Part shown: positions 60,695-64,000 of the stretch, in pieces | Layout: every line of letters begins with the position of its first letter | Numbering within the stretch: the stretch's first letter is position 1 | Source of the DNA: Glandiceps talaboti | Taxonomy: Eukaryota; Hemichordata; Enteropneusta; Spengelidae | NCBI RefSeq assembly: GCF_964340395.1 | Contig: NC_135566.1 | Coordinates: forward strand, 2,367,501-2,431,500 | Direction of reading: 5' to 3' | DNA length: 64,000 nucleotides | Notes under the pieces: model-generated | Told to the model about the DNA's origin: nothing | The model's database searches: none | The model's input: the letters and a program-made list of their open reading frames with translations, nothing else | Position numbers and translations under genes: made by a program

Positions 60695-63600
60695 CTGTAG
60701 ACCAAAGCATAAAATTCTCAATTGTATTTAATCGTCTGGCAGCAAGTTACATCAGAGTAGTTGGGTAGCAAACATCTATGAAAATATTCATTTTTCACTT
60801 TTTGTTTTGTTGTTTTCCAAATTTCAAATACAAAGTTGTGTTCATACATCACGACTTCACTGTGTCTCGAAATAATCTTTTCTGTAAATGGGGAAAATTT
60901 ATATTTTGGAATATCTTTTCTCCTGGTTGAATCAATGATTAATTGTCATTGATGTCATGTATTTACTTATTTGTAACATATCGTACTTGAAATAAAGCAC
61001 TCTACAAATTTTCTCCATCATTTTTATTTGATCAATCTCCAACATTTTCATTTACACGTATGATACATATAGATCAATCTCTGACACTACGACAACATGA
61101 CAAAGACACATCTAGTTATTGTAGCATCATTTTGAGTCTGATGACATGCATGTTCTCTAAAAGAAAACTTGCAAATTGTGACTTAAAATACTGTTTAATC
61201 AAAAAATAAAACTGAATTTATAAGTCTTTAAAAAACAGAGTAAAACGCGGCTTGTTATGCTTGGCTGAAAATACCATGGTATTGAACAAAGTAGAACAGA
61301 ATGTATGTGTGTGACTGACGCTTTTCAGAGGTATTAAATACAAATGTACGAGATAAAAGAGAGTGATTTTGAAAGCTGGTGAAAACACCAATCTCTGCTT
61401 TTCAGTATTGTGTTCGGCAATAAGTAAATGCACTGAATGTTTCGTCTCAACCTGTTATTGATTTTAAAACTAGGTCGAAACGCGTTGTACCATAAGATAT
61501 TTTTTAAACATGCGAAATGCACGAAAATGCCGACATTTTTTTCAATAGCAACGGTTTCTTTCGGGTTAAACGTGCTTATTGATGCACACGAGGTCACATA
61601 TTTGAAGCCACTTTTAGTTGTTGTTATACGGGTCTTCCACCGTGTGTCATATTCAGATCACTTTGAAATGAACACGTGAAATGCACACTCTCCTTGTTGA
61701 TTTCTTCTTCGATGGTCTAGGCGGGAAGTCATCAGTGCGCTGTAGAACTCTAATGACAGCTCGGGGAAGGAACTGGACATTAAGAAGTGCAATTTACACG
61801 TTGATCGAACAGTTGATGTGTACGTTTTGTGTCGCTGTCTCCACGCTGTAACACGGTCTTTCATCATCTCTAGTCTCCTTTCACTGGCAATTCCCCAAAG
61901 ACTCTTCCCCCTTTCTTTCTGCAAAGCTTTCCTGACGCTTAAAAACACTGTCTTGCCAAATGAACTATCTCTAAAATACCCCTGTCGTCTTTCTTAACTG
62001 AAAAGGTGGAAGACAAGTGAAAAGCAAAATGAACTGAAAAAAAAATCACCGCATCAAAGGTGAATGGTAAATTTCACTCCGTGTTCAAGTTGATTTCACG
62101 AGATTTCATCTTTGTTGTAAAATGTGACATAGTCGAGACACGGGACAATAGAGACACTGGTACGTCATTCACTATATGTAGTTACACTATCATCTCCACA
62201 GTCAGTCGTGTTTGAAAAACTACATCATTGACCTTTGCAAGTGATTATTGCATATTCGTGTAAATGGACAATAAACATGTCTTAAGTGGTGTATCGATTG
62301 TCACTGTATACATTTATAATACATTTACTCATTACATAATACGCTTTTTTGGTCACGGCGATTATCAAACACCTGCCTATTCATGGTTTCGCAAAAAAAA
62401 TAATACCACAATTGCAAATTTTGTCGACAAAATGTTCAAATTCGCACAAATTGAAAATAAACAGATATTGATTCACGTAGAGAGATACACACTGAACCGA
62501 AAAAAAATCTGATATTTATGTTTCTTGACAATGTGGCAAAATGGTAACTATGGTAACTACAGACTGTAGTAACAGTTTGCTCTTAGACTGTGACACACGA
62601 TTGCCATGCGGAGAGCGTTTTGGCGAGTACATAGGAACACAAAAGAAAGCGAACACGGTGTACGTATCATGATATATGTTTCTTTTGTTTCCCGCCAGCT
62701 TTGTGACTTTGTTGACAGGCTGATATGAAATACATTCGGCGCTGATTGGCCTCTCTCCTCTGCCCCTCGATAATTCGTCACCGTGATTAGTATGTAAACA
62801 GCGATCGCAGTGAAAGATACATCCCCCATTTAGCGATTGAAAATTGATTATTTGTCGATTGCAAGGTGAAAAGTGCAAAGAAGAAAGTCTCGTCTGTTGG
62901 GAACGCGAGAAAAAACTCGCCCAATATAGCTAATATTTCTGAGTAGAGCAATTTTCTCCGAGCAAGTATTTAGGTGAATTATATTTGAGCAATGTTTTCA
63001 ACAACGAGAAGTGCTTCTTTACAAACGATGTGATGATATTGAAAATTTAGAAACATCCAGGTGCATTATGTACATAATTTGGCTACTTGACATTTAACAG
63101 CTGATAGCGTATCAGATAGGCTGTGAAATTTCAACAGCAGCATGGACTATGTTGTACGCACCACATGCTTGATTTCTAGTTAAATTTCTATATTCTCTGG
63201 TGAAACGATATGATACGCTTTTATTTCCAACCCGACGGGTCCTTTGAACTAGTTAAAATCCAAATAACATTCATAAAATTACAATGAAATTAAACTTTGA
63301 AAATAACAAATTTGTAGTCGATTGAAATAATCGTCTTCAGATATTCCACTTATAACGTCATTGTAAGCCAACTTTTAAATCAAATACAACTGTGATTTTA
63401 TGGAAAATAATTAGGCATGCAAAGACGTGCATGAGTGATTGTGTATTTTATGAGGGTTCGTTTGCTTCCATGGCTCGTTTCGGGGCTTTGCCTGCACGGC
63501 TTTTTTATAGTTTACCGTGGCTTTTCAACGAGCTGGTAATGGACCCCCAATCTAACTATCGTCATTAAAATATGCCCGAGTAAAATTAATAATTCGGGGA

Positions 63601-64000
63601 TTTGCTAATGAAAAGCCTCTTACGAGACGGGATTTGGGTGACGCGGTGTATATGCCACGGTTCGGTGTCTTAGTGGCAGAAAAGTATCACGTTATCGGAA
63701 TACTGATTCTCTTGTAACAAGCCGACGGAGTGTTCCTCTCCGTGATCGATGCAGCTATAAATTTAGAATTAAAATAAAAACGACATTTCAGGAACGATTG
63801 ATGGTATATGAAAAGCTCTCACGGTTAGGCTTACAACATTTTTTTCAAAACAAAATATCTATCAAAACAAAATATAAGAATTATCCAAAAATAGTTGAAA
63901 TGGTAGAACTAATTGTAAATTTATCGACCATGTGATATGTTCAGTCTTTTCAGCGAATCCAACCAAAATATTCAACCAAGAATACAAAACCGAACACAGA
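60695..64000 (-). other. lim1: Lim1 intron, upstream side, running off the window
   Basis: I searched the minus strand for the preceding exon (homeodomain helices 1-2, expected to resemble GPRTTIKAKQLE) and for LIM-domain Cys/His patterns, and found neither, so this intron is at least 3.3 kb. ORFs at 61658-61948 (96 codons, minus) and 62516-62878 (120 codons, minus) have protein-like composition but no recognisable family or flanking splice evidence. No repeats of note are present. Confidence 0.6.

Noticed and set aside
61658-61948. 96-codon minus-strand ORF in the Lim1 intron
   Set aside because: Protein-like composition but no recognisable family, no splice support and a length compatible with chance.
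62516-62878. 120-codon minus-strand ORF with several Cys and His, considered as a LIM-domain exon
   Set aside because: The Cys/His spacing does not fit a LIM domain, and no splice sites give a phase match to the Lim1 exon at 60694.

Overview
The window looks like AT-rich, intron-bearing animal (bilaterian, probably marine invertebrate) nuclear DNA. Supporting signs are spliced genes with GT/AG junctions, a Lim1-type LIM-homeobox gene, abundant microsatellites, a tRNA-derived SINE, and long gene-poor stretches. The phylum cannot be fixed from the sequence. No prokaryotic, viral or organellar gene organisation is visible.

Layout. (1) 1-6.99 kb: the 3' end of an unrecognised plus-strand gene, with three phase-consistent exons (5571-5639, 5943-6008, 6282-6306) and an AATAAA at 6967. 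Its 5' exons were not resolved. (2) 7-10.5 kb: intergenic, with a 38-bp tandem repeat. (3) 10.5-15.9 kb: a plus-strand gene with a very large last coding exon (13996-15778) encoding a basic, low-complexity protein with poly-proline and poly-proline/poly-glutamine tracts. A possible first exon (10582-10601) matches it in phase and sits 30 bases downstream of an NRF-1 palindrome and 57 bases downstream of an RFX X-box, an arrangement typical of ciliary-gene promoters. (4) 15.9-44.6 kb: a gene-poor region of simple repeats, a SINE (about 31412-31745), a decayed tRNA-like element (27.82-27.89 kb), CRE palindromes and only doubtful small ORFs. (5) 44.6-64 kb: the 3' part of a minus-strand Lim1 (Lhx1/Lhx5-type) gene. 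The terminal exon (45294 down to 44927) and the exon carrying homeodomain helix 3 (60694 down to 60508) flank a 15.2-kb intron. The LIM domains and the first part of the homeodomain must lie beyond base 64000.

Lim1 is the only gene whose identity is secure. It encodes a nuclear LIM-homeodomain transcription factor. The polyP/polyQ gene is well supported as coding but unrecognised; its promoter motifs suggest, but do not prove, a link to ciliated cells. I found no operon-like system, CRISPR array or clearly new biological machinery. The points most worth following are the X-box/NRF-1 promoter in front of the polyP/polyQ gene, the orphan three-exon gene end, the giant Lim1 intron, and a few small ORFs.
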